Below are positions 1 through 14,400 of a stretch of DNA of 64,000 bases, piece after piece (the stretch's first letter is position 1; each line of letters starts with the position of its first letter). The position numbers were made by a program, and so were the translations under genes. The notes under the pieces are model-generated. The model did not search any database, had not been told where the DNA came from, and saw nothing but the letters and a program-made list of their open reading frames with translations. Location of the stretch: contig NC_092562.1 in assembly GCF_037975245.1 (NCBI RefSeq), positions 5,184,501 through 5,248,500 of the forward strand, written 5' to 3'. The stretch is from Apostichopus japonicus. Lineage: Eukaryota; Echinodermata; Holothuroidea; Aspidochirotida; Stichopodidae.

Positions 1-1207
1 GACAGGCTTCTTCATATTCCGTGCATTACTAGATCCAAATGCCCATTTACATCTCCACATATTGAGACTTTGTTGCTTGAATATAATGGCAATTAGACCC
101 CCCCACCTCCCCCACCTCCCTGCCACTAGAAATTTTTAGCAATGGCAACTAACTAAAACAAATTTATTTTATTAAACCAATTTATGTTTTGCCCCTTCAC
201 CATGTCTGTCTGAAACATAGCTATAACTGTTACATCTATCAGATGCATAATTCCACAATTGACAGGAACTTACTCTGGTGCACTGTTAGTGGATGATAGT
301 GCAACAGTCGTGCAGAGACAAGTAAGGCCCCAGGATAGGGTGCTTTTGGTTTAATTAATGCTAATGTTCCTATATTTAGTCTTACACCCAATCCCACAAA
401 TCTTTCTGCATATCACTCCCCTCCTCCTCCTCCCCCTCCCCTCCCCCTCCCCTCCCCCTCCCCCTCCCCCATCACGCTTCTTCTCTACCAGCTTCAACCC
501 ATAGCCTAACACACAGTCAGAAATTTGGGGTTGACCAGATTTGTCCAACAGAACAAACATTCCCATGAGAGTCAAGATCTCCCTAGGTTTTCTACTTACT
601 AGCTGTTTATAACTAAATACTCCAATAAAACTGATAACTAACCCCAAAATCATCAACAGAGTGTTAATTTATTTTCTATTTAATCAAAATTATCACAATT
701 TTTATCTCCACTGGCTCCAAAATAAGTTCCCTTCACTTATGGTTTGTGGTTTTTATTTTCACTTTTGTTTTTTTATTTTAAATTGTCGGTTTTTATTTCT
801 CTCTCTCGAGCTCTCTGATTTCTATTTCACTTTTCGCTCATCTTTTTCGCAAAATACTTTCATCAAAATCTAGTTTTCCCGATCTTATTCTACTTTAGCA
901 AGTTGACTGGCTGTTTTTACTTTCGGGGTTTTTCGTTATTTGTTTTATTATTCTCGGTTTAATGACGGAACACTTCCCATAAATCCTTGCAAACCGCCAG
1001 CCAATATTAAAAAGGAACGTGTATTTTTCTTTCTGTCGAGCCGCAACAGTTTTTACATTTATTTAGGATTAACAATCCCTGCGTGTGATATAAAGAGCAG
1101 TGAAGGAGGATATCTTTTTCAGAAGCAATAAAAAGATGGCAAAACATTTTTAATCAACGTGATTGACTTTGGTGATTTTATCAGGAAAGAAAAGGAAGTT
1201 ACAGTAC
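1..1207. other. No supported gene
   Basis: AT-rich DNA with a CTCCCC tract. A 43-codon plus-strand frame (about 208-351) ending QRQVRPQDRVLLV looks protein-like and spans a possible donor (GACAA then GTAAGG), but nothing else supports it. Confidence 0.6.
418..472. repeat. C-rich CTCCCC tract
   Basis: CTCCCC and CCTCCC units form a homopyrimidine stretch. The minus strand carries more than four G runs and could form a G-quadruplex. The glycine-rich frame on the minus strand is an artefact. Confidence 0.85.
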
Positions 1208-1321
1208 CTTTTTGGCTTCATTTTCTATGAGGGACATGTCGTCCCTGTGAATTGTGGAGAGAACGTTAGTTGTCGATGTACCATTGAGCGCTCTCTGATA
1301 GAGCATATCCTCAGAGCCCCT
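1208..1321 (-). CDS. Candidate internal exon, unassigned (38 codons)
   Basis: The minus strand shows a pyrimidine-rich tract ending in GTGTGTCACAG, a 114-nt open segment, and the donor AAAAAG then GTACTG. The segment is open in phase 0 at both ends. It encodes a hydrophilic stretch containing SEDMLYQRALNGTSTTNV and HRDDMSLIENEAKK, which looks like real protein sequence of helical type. No family is recognised. If real, the following exons would lie to the left of the window. A chance splice-site pair around an open stretch of this size is possible. Confidence 0.3.
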
Positions 1322-4300
1322 CTGTGACACACAGGAGATGAAAGCCGAGCACCGGAAGAGGGCGATAAACAACGGAAGTAGAGTAGCGGTGGGAGGAGAG
1401 AGTAGAGAAAGAGAGAGAAAAACGCAAACACACCGGTGAGAAAGGGGTAGCATGAATAATTTCAAAAAGAGTCAAAAAATAAAAAAACACATTACAGGAA
1501 AAAAAAAAATTTAAAAAAACTCAAAAGATGAGAAGAGTGGTACTATCGAGTCGTTTTCCACACCACATGCTAAAATGAGAACATTAATAAACTTCGACCG
1601 AACTACGAAAAAAAAAAAGAATGTTAAGTTCCTCGATTCTAAAATAAACCATGAAAAAAAAAAAAAAAAATGTGATGAATGCATGTATCCCCTTTTTGAC
1701 ATGCCTCACAAAAGGGGATCATAAAAAAACCAAAAAATGAAAACAAAACAAAAAAGACAATTAACAGCCTGGGAAAATAAACGACTACAAATGTTTGCAA
1801 GAAAATATGAGTGAAAGAACCAGTAGTTTTGTTGGAGAATGAGTGCATGATTATAAATACGACAAATAGTCAAAAAAAATTATCATAAGAGGGAGAGGAA
1901 ATTAAACAAAAATACATGAACATGAAGAACCAAAACCACTCAAAGCGATGCAGAATGAAGCTGCCACACACATACTTTGTCATAAACCGAGGGGGGAAAA
2001 ATAAAGAGCAAAACAAATATATATGAATATGTATAAGGCGAGAGTTAGAAAATGGTGTTAAGCTAGCTGGCATTCTTGTAAGAGGTTTTTTTGGTGGAAA
2101 GAGTGATAACTACGTCGGCACTTGTTGAACTTATGGTGCGTTGCAATGTTCCTCGTTGGGTCCTCGATGGTTCCTTGTGTTTCTCATACGGGCTAGCATA
2201 CTGTATATCTAGGTGTGTATACACCTTCAGGTTCACCCCCCTGGCGAATTAATGGGATGGAATTATGGTCGTTATCATTTATAATAGAAAGTATCACATG
2301 TATAATACAGAGGGAATAAAAAAAAGTATATTTGTTACAAGTTGGATGGTTGGAAAGTTCTTGACAAAGGGTAATATTGTTTGCTGGACAATTGATAAAA
2401 CAAGGTGGGCAAGCATACTTGTATCGTACAAATTGCCCCCTTCCTGTCCCATTATCATCATGTACAACTTGAAAACTTATAACTTTGTACTGTCCATGTA
2501 CATACGGTGCCCTCGTTTGTCACAACGGCATCACAATCCACACAATTTAAAAGACTGACTAATTGGTCCATTGTTATCTCCAATTTAATTAATTAAAACT
2601 CAAAGCTATTTACAAAGTGTAATGGACTGTAAATACTCCTGCCAATTAACATCTCAGAAAGTGAAAGAGCTGTTTATATAAATGCTTTCTTTATACTGTC
2701 TAGTATGTACAGCATTTACATGCAGACAACCCTTGTGTTTATTCAATTTGTTTCCCCCCCCCTTTATTTTTTCTTTACAACGGACTATCAATGCAGAAAT
2801 AATATGTTAATTTACATCAATTGTGAAAGTAAAGGTGACAAATCGATATTTGGATATTCATGACAAGAACCTTCCTTCATCTTAACATGACATGCCCTCC
2901 ACTTTCCTCCCCCTGTCCATACCCCTGTCCTTCCCTTGTGCTTCCCCCTGGCCTTCCCCGTCCTTCCTCTCCTACTGTCCCGGGACTCCCGGCAATGGTT
3001 AATATCTCTGACACCATGACCAAAAACCATTTTCTACTTTAAAACTTTGAAAGTAAAGCTCTGCATGCTTGAAAGTAGTGTTCAAGCCTTTTTCTAAAAG
3101 AAATGAGCTTGAGTTATTTCAATGATACAATATAAGGCTAGTACCGTACCATAAGAATGTTCAGCTACGAGATGTCGTCACGACCGAATGCGAGTGAGTT
3201 ACGCATACTGAGCCGCCAAGTGCAGAATCCATCCCCTTGCACAACTACAGTATATTGTGAATGTTTATAAAAGACACTGCACAATCAAGATCTACTACAA
3301 GGCATTTAAATGACTAAACAGAGACAAAAATCAACACGCAGTCCATCCTATCGTCACCGAAATCAAACTAACATAACATATGTATCGAAAGCTAATCACT
3401 TGCAAACACACATTGTGAGAGCAGTAAAGAGCAAACTTTCACACTCAAAAAATACAGTGTTAGGCTGTGTCAACACTGCGATAGCTCTATCTAGAAATAA
3501 AAAAGGCTCCATTCTTTTCAATTTCCCATTTGATCTCCAGAGTTGTCTAAATTTGTATATTAAATAGAAAACTTGATCTCAAGTGCCAAAAAGTTCTAAT
3601 TTACTTCTGATTACATTAAAGAAAACCTTATCTATGGTTTTCTTGCTATTGAGTTTTATTTTAATTTTTTAATTCAGAATTCTTCTTCTTCAATCTTCTT
3701 CTTTCCTCCCTGTCTCTGGCCCTATCTCTCTCTTAAATTTTCAACTATTTTCATTTCGTATAAAATAAAGTTTGCATTTAAAAGTCATCATCGATTTTAT
3801 TAGAACATTTCTATGACTTTACAAATAAGTCTCCACCAATAAAATGTGTCTATTTCCTCTACATTTCATGAGTTTTCCCCGAGATGAACGATACCCGAAG
3901 GTTTTCATTTTTAATTTCGTTATACTTTGTGAGTGAGAGTTTTCATATATACATACCTGAAGAAGGTAAAACAAGAAAAACCTCATGCATAGAAATTTTC
4001 CAATAAATTGGATATCGTGGGAGAAAAAACAACAAGGTATAAACTACTTTTTTTGCCCTGAGGGGTTTAATACCTCTGGAGCCAACCTATCCTTGATTAA
4101 AAGAGAAGCAACTGCCAACTCTTTTAGGGGCGTCACCTTGAAGCTTGTTACATTGCAACAAAATTAGAAGATACATTTGCATCGCTTTCAGCCAGGCTGC
4201 ATCACCACTGGAGTAAGATAAAGACATTTTTTAGCTCTCCTCTCCTCTCTCTCGATCTCTCAACAGCTAGAGAAAGTTTTGACTGTGGGGGTTTTCTTTC

Positions 4301-6823
4301 TACGTCTTCCTACCGCTCAGACCCGAAAATTTTTTATCACTCTAAATATTGTTGTATTAAGTAGTCCACCGCACCCCCCTGGAGCCATGTTTCCTGACAT
4401 TAGGAATTTGATGGGTAGTGGTGCATGGATGAGGAAGAAGGAGTTCAGTTTTTTACCGTTTTCTGGCATATGGAGATCTGGTTTTTCACTTGATCTTCTT
4501 CTCCAGTAGTCTTTTCTGTGTGATGAATTGTTGTGTCAACTTGCTGAAGGGTAATTACACACACAGAGCTGGCGATATTAAGCTGCGTTTATTGAACCAT
4601 AGAGCTGTGCTACGGACTGTACCATATGACTCCATATTGAAGGCAGATAATCATGTAAACTACATTTATACTAGACACAAATTATGTCTGTCTATCTGTC
4701 TGTCAGTGCTTCATTAAACTATGTATGGTACAGGTCTGTTACAAAAATTGTGGGCTAAATGTAGTAGTGCTTGAATTATCTTAAACAAATACCAGGTTTC
4801 AAATTTTTTTTTTCATATCAATGTTCCTAGAGATATTATCTGGTAGAATTCGTTGCCTTAGAATTGATAGAAATATGATGGGTCCAATTCACGAGCCATT
4901 CATCGTTATTTCATATTGCAGTGTCCTACAGTTTCTCTTCCTTGCTTTCAAAAAAAAAAAAAAATACAATTTTTTTTTCTTTCTTTATTTCACTATTTAA
5001 AAACACACTTTTCCTTTAATTTAACCCTTTATATTATGGCAGAAAGCTGAGCAATATAACTACTTTGTCCCAAAAGATTCAAGAAAATAAAAACAGTCGT
5101 AAATAAAATGATGACCGTCTGAACTCTGCAACCGTCATCACATGTCTGTATGTCTGTCTGTCTGCCTGTCTGTCTGTCTGTATGTAGAAGAGAGTAGGTC
5201 CCAGGCTGTTAATATTTTTTCCCTCTCTTCATTCCAACAAATAACCTCTCAAAGCAGCTTTTGCAAACACTTCTGTTTCTTTTCTTCATCTTCAGACTAT
5301 ATATATACCTAGCCCTCCGGCCACCTTCTCTATTCAACCGACAAACATGCAATAAAGATCTTCAAATAGCTGCTCTATTCTTAATTTTACACTCTCTTTA
5401 TTTTACAGACTATATATATACATAGCTCATCTCAACAAGAAATGCAAACAGACCCATACGGCCTATGACGTAACAACGGCTTACTCCTCTTTGTGTATAT
5501 ATAGCTAATCACTGCCCGTCTAAGAAAATCAATTCCTTTCTTTTCTTTTCTCGCTTTTTTAAGCTTAAAAACGGGATAAAAGTTATTGGTTTCGAGCAAA
5601 TTGCATGTGGGGGCACCCAGCTAACGAGATATGTACCTCAAAACTAACATCATGGACTTGAAGTGTTTCCTCATGTAGTATGGACTCTGAAGGAAGATTA
5701 ACTATGTCACTGAATGCCTCTTGTCAGGACAGACCACTATCACTAGAGATTTTTTGATTCCCTTGAAGAAGATTTTCTTAAAGAGTCTGGATCGAGGGGT
5801 TTCTTTAATAGCGCATGCATTGGTCCTTGACATATACAGTAGAAATGTATAAATGTTGAATTAAATATTCAAAGTTAGAGCAAGGGTGAGAATCACAAAG
5901 TTAGGCATCTTTGGTGTATTAACTTGTTGATTTGTTTGCTTGAGTTAACCTTTGACTAGGACAAACATTACAGAACATTTGAGATTTCAAGATACAGCAC
6001 TTCTCCATGAAATATTATACAAATAATGAATGGTTATGAGTGCAATAGTGCAAATATTTCATGAGTTGAAAGATGGAATGTTCGGCTGCGCCTTGTTGAG
6101 TGGAACAAATTACATCTTTCAACACTTTCACACAAATGTTACTGTATGATACCACCCTGTGTCAGCTGGTTGGTCTCTATACTATAAAACGACTTTCCCG
6201 TACTACAACTCTTATTCAAGGAAACTAAATCAACTTGTGGCAAGTCTAAAGCTTGGCTTGATTATTAATCTCTGCTATAGAATGATGGTACTGTATTGCT
6301 GGTTCTGTTGACTCTGAGAGGCTTAATGCATCCTCCCACCCCATGGAGAGGAAGTTCCATTTCCTCTTCACTGTCATTAGGGAGGCTGATCTCCATCCAG
6401 GACTCAAACAGTTTTTAATTAAAAAGACAAAAGTCAGGAAAAACAAACTCACGTAAACATGAGTAAAAGCTGATTCCTATAGGGTAATATGTCACAGTGT
6501 GAGTATATTTCATTCAATTTGATTATGAGTTTAAACAGTACAGCTAGTATATGTGAAACTTCCCCACAAATCAAGTAAACTTTAAATATGGCGTAGAACC
6601 ATCACAAACAGTTTCAGGTAGTTACTGTGCTCTGTTTACTCTTTGAGTATGTACACTCGCTTTGTGGAAACTTCTTAATATTTGGTAAGCTAAGGTTTTG
6701 GGCTAGCACATGAATGTGAAGTTAAAGTTATTAGTTTCAGTTATACAGACAAGATATAAAGTACAAAATTTTGCATTTAATTGAATTTTAAATTTAAAAT
6801 AAAGGGAATCGCAACCAACACAG
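1322..6823. other. No supported gene
   Basis: This holds A/T homopolymer runs (1490-1700, 4952-4985), polypyrimidine stretches and a TGTC microsatellite. A 32-codon plus-strand frame starting MSSRPNASELRILSRQ near 3169 was seen, but has no supporting structure. No RNA gene or recognisable transposon was found. Confidence 0.6.
5147..5187. repeat. TGTC microsatellite
   Basis: About ten imperfect TGTC units with TGTA and TGCC variants. Confidence 0.9.
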
Positions 6824-6894
6824 TGCTGGATAGCTCAGTTGGGAAAGCGCTGGTTTTGTAACTCACTAGTCACTGGTTCGAATCCCATGCTGCA
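6824..6894 (+). pseudogene. Degenerate tRNA-like sequence (tRNA pseudogene or SINE head)
   Basis: A consensus pol III A box (TAGCTCAGTTGG, 6831-6842) and B box (GGTTCGAATCC, 6875-6885) are correctly spaced. An anticodon loop TTTGTAA would give UGU (threonine). However, the acceptor and anticodon stems do not pair and the T stem pairs only partly, so this is not a working tRNA. The pol III promoter boxes are the conserved part, as expected of a tRNA-derived SINE or a decayed copy. Confidence 0.6.
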
Positions 6895-8255
6895 TAACCA
6901 TCAATTCCTTTGCTCTGTTAAAATTCAGTTCCTGTATTTTAATACAGTTTAATGCTGCATGCAGGTTCACGATGAAACGTTGAAGTTTGAAAACTTTCAC
7001 ATTCTCCAAAGATATCATTGCGATATGTTTTATAAAATGTTCAAATTGTTTGTCCAGCCACAAATCTGTGCTAGGTAAACTAATGAAGTGTATTATATAT
7101 ATAAGTTCTTTGACATTACTGTATCTGTGTGTTGATAGGTTTTGAAGGCCGGCAACTCAACACACAGGCGGTCGCACTGATGACTCTAACAGAAGGTTCA
7201 AGGTTGTTAAGAGGTATTTATATCGTTTCCACAAACTTATTTATCATTTCATTTTGCAGACATGTCTGCTGCTGTCTATAATAAATAATTAAAATAATAA
7301 TTAATACATGCACGTATATATACACCACCCACAATGATATCAAGTTAATCAACCAACTTTCCAGAACAAACATGCATTCATACTGTAAGCATTCATCCCT
7401 ATACAACGCTACATGTTGCAGCTAATGGGTTTGTTTTAACATACAGTATTCCACACTCCAGTACAAGGCAGAAGTCATAACGGGTATGGATTGTAAAATG
7501 ATGTGGACATAAATTTACACTGGTTAACGATGATTATTATATAATAATATCCACTGGGTTGTGGTGTGCAGCAACACTCCATAACTATTACCCATTCATA
7601 TTTCCCCATACACTTTGCAGAAATACTTAATTTTAGTAAAGACACTAAATGGCTCACAACAAATTAAATTGAAATCACTGAAATGAATATATCTATATAT
7701 ACAACAATTTGAGCGAACTTCCTGCCTCCTCTGCCATTAAGAAAATTACAAAATTTTCAGAACTGAGCAAAAAGCCATTATTTTAACTTTTATTCTTGTT
7801 TTGTGATCTATTAAAGCTGACATTTTATAATGGGATATGATAGGCGATTGCTAAATGATACAGTACGCTTGTCAGATCACAAACAAGAGACTCTCGGATA
7901 CCATTAAAATACAGTTAAAGCAGCATTAAGCGCTTTAATAATCTTCAAAGAAAAGTCAGGCTAAGGGTGGGGGGAGGTGAAGGGGGCACAATACTGAGAG
8001 TGTCAACTATCATGCTCCAAGATAAGAAATGCACATGTATGTCAAACATTTAGAATGAAACAGAAATGAGCACGATTAACCCTGTCTTCACGTTATATTG
8101 GTTTATTACAACTGTACAGTAAACTGTCGTATATATACAGCTATCATACAGTATATATATCCAGCTGCATGGTTAACTGGGCTGTATTCACGTTGGTTTA
8201 AAACAACTGTACAGTAAACATTATAAAACTTACTGGTTTATATATTTACGAGTGA

Positions 8256-8371
8256 CCCGCTTACCTGTCTCCCCACAACCTTAGCACCCTATTCTACCGT
8301 GTCTAGTATGCCCTGGCATACTAGACACGGTAGAATAGGGTGCTAAGGTTGTTGGGAGACAGGTAAGCGGG
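8256..8371. repeat. Near-perfect 116-bp palindrome
   Basis: Arms 8256-8312 and 8315-8371 are 57 bp each, separated by only 2 bp (CT), with one mismatch (8274 against 8353). The centre reads GTATGCCCTGGCATAC. Outside the arms a weaker match may extend a few bases (ATTTAC on both sides). It contains no gene. A transcript of either strand would fold into a very long hairpin. Such structures are unstable in DNA, so it is either very young or an assembly artefact. Confidence 0.95.
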
Positions 8372-11300
8372 GAGCGAAGTAAATTGTCCTGTATAAAGCT
8401 ATTGTACAGTATATATATACAACTGTATGTTGTACATACATTACCATGTAGAGTTTCGAAAGTTATTTAAGCAAACTTTGAAAACCAACCATGCAATAGT
8501 ATGCATGCATAGTATGATACATTTGATGATTATATAATTAAATAATCACGTACCACTTAAAGCTCACTCTTTTGGTAGGTTTATCAGATCAGATCTGTAT
8601 ATACCTGATCAATTACAGTGTAGTGAATTACTTTATTTGTTTTTAATTAAAAACTAATAGAAAATAAAGATGTGTTCCAAACAGGCATATGAAAGCTTAA
8701 TAATCCCTGAAAACAGAAAATAGCTGTGAGTGCTCCTTTAAACCTTCCAAAATTCCTTATTCTTACAGTTATCAATCCTGGATTAGGATATTAATTAATT
8801 GCACACAAATATTTGATTGGAAAGATTCAATGCCAATGAAACATGTCGGTTGGAAAAATATAAAGTTTACCTGTTACAGACTATATAATGTGTACTTCCA
8901 TAGACCCTTGGCAACATTCAACAGTACTAAATTCAACTTCCACTTTCATCTGTGCATTTTTTTGTGGAATATTCCCACACACACACACATTCACATAAAC
9001 AAAACAGCACAAATCTAATTTATGCAACTTTATCAAGGTTGTTCTGCAGTCCCTTTCACAACAATTTAAATTCAGCAGACCTTTTTCGGATTTTTACACC
9101 CTACAGTGCAAAACAATCTCACTTTAAGAAAACCTGCATATAAAGTGAAGACAATTTAGGAAATAGGACACTTTGAATTTTGTGAAAATGTCGATCTTGA
9201 CTTTCATTTCAAAGTCTGCAAATTACAGATTGTATTTATCTTCAGGGTACAGATGTCTGATGCATCTGCGGAAGAAAGGCAACGACGAAAAAAAACAGAA
9301 AAAATAGATAAAAAAAAGAAGAAAAATCGTGGATGTCACTTTCTCTGTGTCTATCAGATTTCTCTCACGTACGTATAGAGTGAAGTTCTCTTGCACCATC
9401 ACATGATGCGTCAGATCACAGCCTAAGGATCTCCTACGCCAACTGGAAAATTATGACCAGAAATTTCATTTCAAAAGCCCTGTCAGCCATGCTTACAAAG
9501 TTTTTAATTAAGTGGCTTTGGACTTGAAAGCATATATACTGTTACACAATTATGGGAGGAATTAAAGATTTATGTTATATACAGTACAGTACTACTACAC
9601 TCGCTACAATATGGTGCGTGTTTCTATGATACAGTAGAAGTACTGGTAGGGAATGAGTTAGAAAACATTCATTGCCCATGTGTGTGTATTGCACGGTCGG
9701 GACTACTCACTGATCGACAGGATCCAGAACCTAATAATCTGAACTTGTTTTAATTAAACATCGATGAATTTTACAGTTTTTTTTTCAAATTGTAGGATGT
9801 AACATTTTCAAGAACTTCTCGGGTGTAAACGAAGTACCTCAATTTTTTCACAATTTGATGTTGTTTCTATTGTTTTTTTGTAATTATTAGCACTTTTTAG
9901 TCAACAGAAATTTAAATACCAGCCAACTTTTAATTTCTTTTATTTTTCTTGTTCTACAATATTTTTACGATGAATACGTCATAGGTCGTACAGATATGGT
10001 TTCAAAAATTATAGAAAAGCTGCTTAGTTTGAAGGATGGTAATGTCTGGTTTGGCATAATTTCTCTGTCATTGTAGGCCGAGACCTGAGTACACCAAACA
10101 TCCACATAAACCAATCCGTGCAAATCAACTACCTAAAGATGCCAAAAGTGTTTGTTATGAATTATAATCTAATGTAGACAGATCTCTTCTGATCCTGGAT
10201 GGACATCTGCACATTGTCGCCTAATCGTCTGTCCCACTTTCACCTAATCAAATTCTTCTGCCGACCATGCAAGGACATAATTCCGTATAAATACATGTAT
10301 CACTATAATATGACAACTTATTATCTTTGCAACTTTCTCTTTTCGTTTTCCCTCTTCCATATAAGACAGATCTATATAGTTAACATTGTAACTGTGCGTT
10401 AACATTGCAGCCTACTGTGTGGCTCAAGGAGCTAATCAATTTTGATTCTACAATTTGGGAAAGAGAAGGAAAGAGAAAAAAAGAATGAAAAAAAGAAGAA
10501 GTGGAAGCCTTGACAATGTGAAGATGATGAAGAAGTAGCACTACCTGCTTTAAGAGGATATTATTGTTAAATATTCCCTTGAAATTTATCACCCAAAGAC
10601 TTAAAGGAAACCAATTGCACTTAAGAAGCAACCGACATTTTGAAAAGTCAATTTTGTTTCATCTCTATTCAAACGGCTCTTGCTTGGAGTCTTGTAATTA
10701 GTGTGTTTGGATCAATAGTGGATCTAATGTAAATTCATCTCGCTTCCATGACGATGTTGACAGAAGATAATAGGTATATTGAAACGTTAACAGTAGCGCT
10801 ACTTCCCCACCCATCGTACGATAAATGTCACGCTGCGTTACTAATATCGGCTTGTCAATAATTACACTGCCACGGTTTACACTGTGGAGCAGGAGAAGGC
10901 AACTGTTTGCATAGCGCACACAACAAAAGCTTTCAGAATTGCACAAATAACAGACACAAACGACGAAAGACTAATAAAAGAATTCAAAATGATTGAGGGA
11001 ACAAAAAAACACAAAAAAAATCAAGATCTACAGAGGAAGAGAAGTTTTGCTTGTAAAGCTTTTGTAAGCAATAAGACAAAAGTAAATAGAACACTAGATT
11101 GTAATGGGTGTATAATGTGTTAGGTCCATTAAGCTATTGTTCATTAAACAATGACCAAATCTTTTGTCAAACAGGATCTGTGTTTGTTATCTTTTTAACG
11201 AAAGCTCAATGGTCAACGAAGCAAGCTAATTACTAAATCGTCCAACAAAACTCTAACGCACGTCGACCTGGTTTACAACAAAATTAAAAAGGCAGGATAA

Positions 11301-11403
11301 CAAAGTGTGTTATTAATACATGTAAGCAATTTAACATACGGACCACTGGGTGCAGGCTACAATGATAATGGTATATATACTGTACAGCTGCATGGAAATT
11401 ATA

Positions 11404-11405
<2 letters not shown>

Positions 11406-11468
<63 letters not shown>
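11406..11468. repeat. TA microsatellite
   Basis: A pure TA run of about 63 bp. The YIYI reading frame across it is an artefact. Confidence 0.97.
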
Positions 11469-11471
<3 letters not shown>

Positions 11472-14400
11472 AATGGTATCTGGTGACCATTTTCAGGTTA
11501 AAATTTACTAGCATACGAGGGTGATTTATGTTTTTACATTACATACTGTATACTCATCAATATGAGAGAATAAACTGTAAAAAACAGTCAACATACACCA
11601 AATTACACTGTATGAATTATTAAGAAGATATATAAATATATATTCCTACATGTACTTCATGGACAAAACAAAAGCTAGTATGCAGTATGACTACATGCGG
11701 TGAAAAATGTTGGTCCTTTTAGCATAACTTGAACAGCCGTTTAGACCACTGAGCAAATCACAGCTCGGAGGACTCTATAATACTGTATGCACAAGCTGAG
11801 AGTATAAAACGTTGAAAATAATCGCAGTTTAAACAAAGGACAGCTGCAAATTGCTGGTACCTTCAACCAATTTTTAGTTTCTTAGCCTATTACAGGACAA
11901 TTTTTCTTCTAATCAATGTGCTAAAAGTACCATACAGTAACATATAAGTATCTATATTAGGTTTTGAAATATAGTTTTTGGACATTACTATTATTATTAA
12001 TTAGTGTATCACAGTAATTTGTACTTTGCCGATGGGGTTGAATAATTTAAGTTAAGCTTGCATGGCTGTATGTATATGGCATGAGAAATAAAAAAAATTA
12101 AAAAATTAAAAATTAAAAAATTAAAAAAATTGACCGTGTAATCCTAGAACTTTTAACTGCAGTTAATACCCAGACCACTTTCTACTTGTCCTAGTGGAAT
12201 TAACCAATATACACAGAAGGTGAAGAGATAGTATATACTACTACTGCAGTGATGATAACCGAGCAAAGAAGTATTGCTGTGAGAATCTGTGCTGATATGG
12301 CATATATTTACATTACAGCCATACTTCATGTGTGCACACAAAAAAATATGTAAATCAAGCCCTGATTTTGTTCCAGAGAGAAAAAGTTGTGATTATCTTC
12401 AAGCCTTGAGTTTTTGCTCTCCTTTTACCTGATATTAAAACATACATCATCATGCTGTCATACAATAAATTATGTAACTACATCTCACTGCACCTCTACT
12501 GTATATACTGTACCTAATTTATAATGTAATTTTCCTTGTACGTAATATAGTTATGTATGTAATATACACCGGTAAATTATGGAATATATATGTAAACTAA
12601 ACACTCATACATGTTATCAATCATAAACAACAACTTTACAAAAACTCCATCACCTACAGTAACAGTAAATTCTACATCTTAAATAATTCAAAAATATTAT
12701 GACAGAGTAAAACAAACAAAATCTGGCAACTGGTTCCAGACATTTTTCTTCAAGATTTATCGTTAAAATCTCAAGGAAAATGGAATTGTTCGTAAGTAGT
12801 TCTTGAGGAAGCCACATCTGTCCTGTTTCTTCTCCTGTATATAGCGTCTTTGATACTTTTAATTTTTGTCAATTTGGGGTAAGGGAATTGGGGGGGGGGA
12901 AGGAAGGATGGAAGGGTCCAACACACCCGATCCATTTCCAGCAAGGGAAGTAAAACCATGCCTGCAAGTACAATAGCACCTGCACAATTCAAGCGTAACT
13001 GACATTGCAAAAAATATAAGGAATATTTGAAACAATTATTAATTAAGAAAAGGATTAATGCATCGAAAAATTGTGAAGTTCTATCTTGATTTACCATTTC
13101 CTCCTCCTCCCCCTCCCTCCCTCCATCCCCCTCCATCCCCCTCCCTCCTCCTTCCTGTTTCATATTTATTTCTTCTGATTTCATCATTACTAATAGAAGC
13201 AATTATCACAGCTAAATTTCAATTTTCTCACTCCTCCTGAAATTAAATTGTAGATACAAAATTTCACTGCAATTAATATTTGATTTTTGCTTTTCATTTA
13301 ATGCAAAAGTTAAAACTAAATTTATATATTTACTTTCAAATTTGGCTTTTAAAGTAGCATTTTGCATGTGGTTGCTACTTTACATTTGTTATCCCCTCAC
13401 CAGTCCCCCACCCCCCCCCCTCTCTCTCCACAGAGATCCTGTAAAATCTCATCCAAAACTGACTTGTTTAGAAGTAGTTCTATCAGTTGACATTAGAGGA
13501 AATTTATTTCTGTTTTTTTTAACGTCCATTATCTTTAAAAATGTTACGGGGCAAGGATAAGGATGTGAAATTAACAGCTGATTGAGGACTCCCATTTTAT
13601 TCTGACAAGAGTGAACTTCATAAAACCAATCAATGTTCAGCATGAAAACAGAAGAAAATAATTAAAAGTAACATTCTTCATAAAAGTCATCCGTAATGGC
13701 AACAATTATGCTAGGAGGTCAAATAACGGTCACTCATGCTCAAACTTTTAAGAAGACAATGTACCGTACTGCGATCCCCCAAAAACATGAAACTTGCACA
13801 CCTTGAAATGTAATCTGCCAAATACCACACACTCAGTCTGGGAGTAATTTGGAAGGTCAAACTATTCAGAAAAGTACTTTGGGAAACTTTTTAGCAATTT
13901 TAGCATGTTTACAGTCTGGAAAAATTCTTTCAACCTAGAACCTTGAGTGGGGCTTGGGGTACGTTAGAAGGGTAACTGGTTGACTACTTTAAAAGTACAG
14001 TAGTTACTCCATTGATACTATACTATATACAAGCTGCAAGCCATGGTTCTGATGTTACTTATATACTACTGTACAGGCCTGGTAAAACATAATTTAAATC
14101 TCTCACGCAACATGACGGAATATGAGCACCGCAATTTCTTAATTCCGTAGAGATCGACTGCATGCATGGAGGGAAAGAGGCATGACAAGGGAATGTTTCG
14201 ATCAAACCATCGATTTTCATATTTTTAGGCAATATTTTGTTTCAACCTGGCCATCATCAGATTACTCAAAATTATAATAATGTAATGAGAGACTCTTGTT
14301 TTAAGCTTCCATGAGACATTGTAACGTTACGGCAGCTCGTGATACAATTACTTGCACATGGCCTACACGAGACGGAGTTGTTTCTAAAAGTCTGCGCAAC

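Noticed and set aside
6824-6894. Functional tRNA-Thr gene
   Set aside because: Acceptor and anticodon stems do not base-pair, so only a degenerate tRNA-like sequence is called.
12771-13202. 143-codon minus-strand open frame
   Set aside because: Its Gly/Glu-rich part comes from a CTCC-rich tract and the remainder has no recognisable domain.
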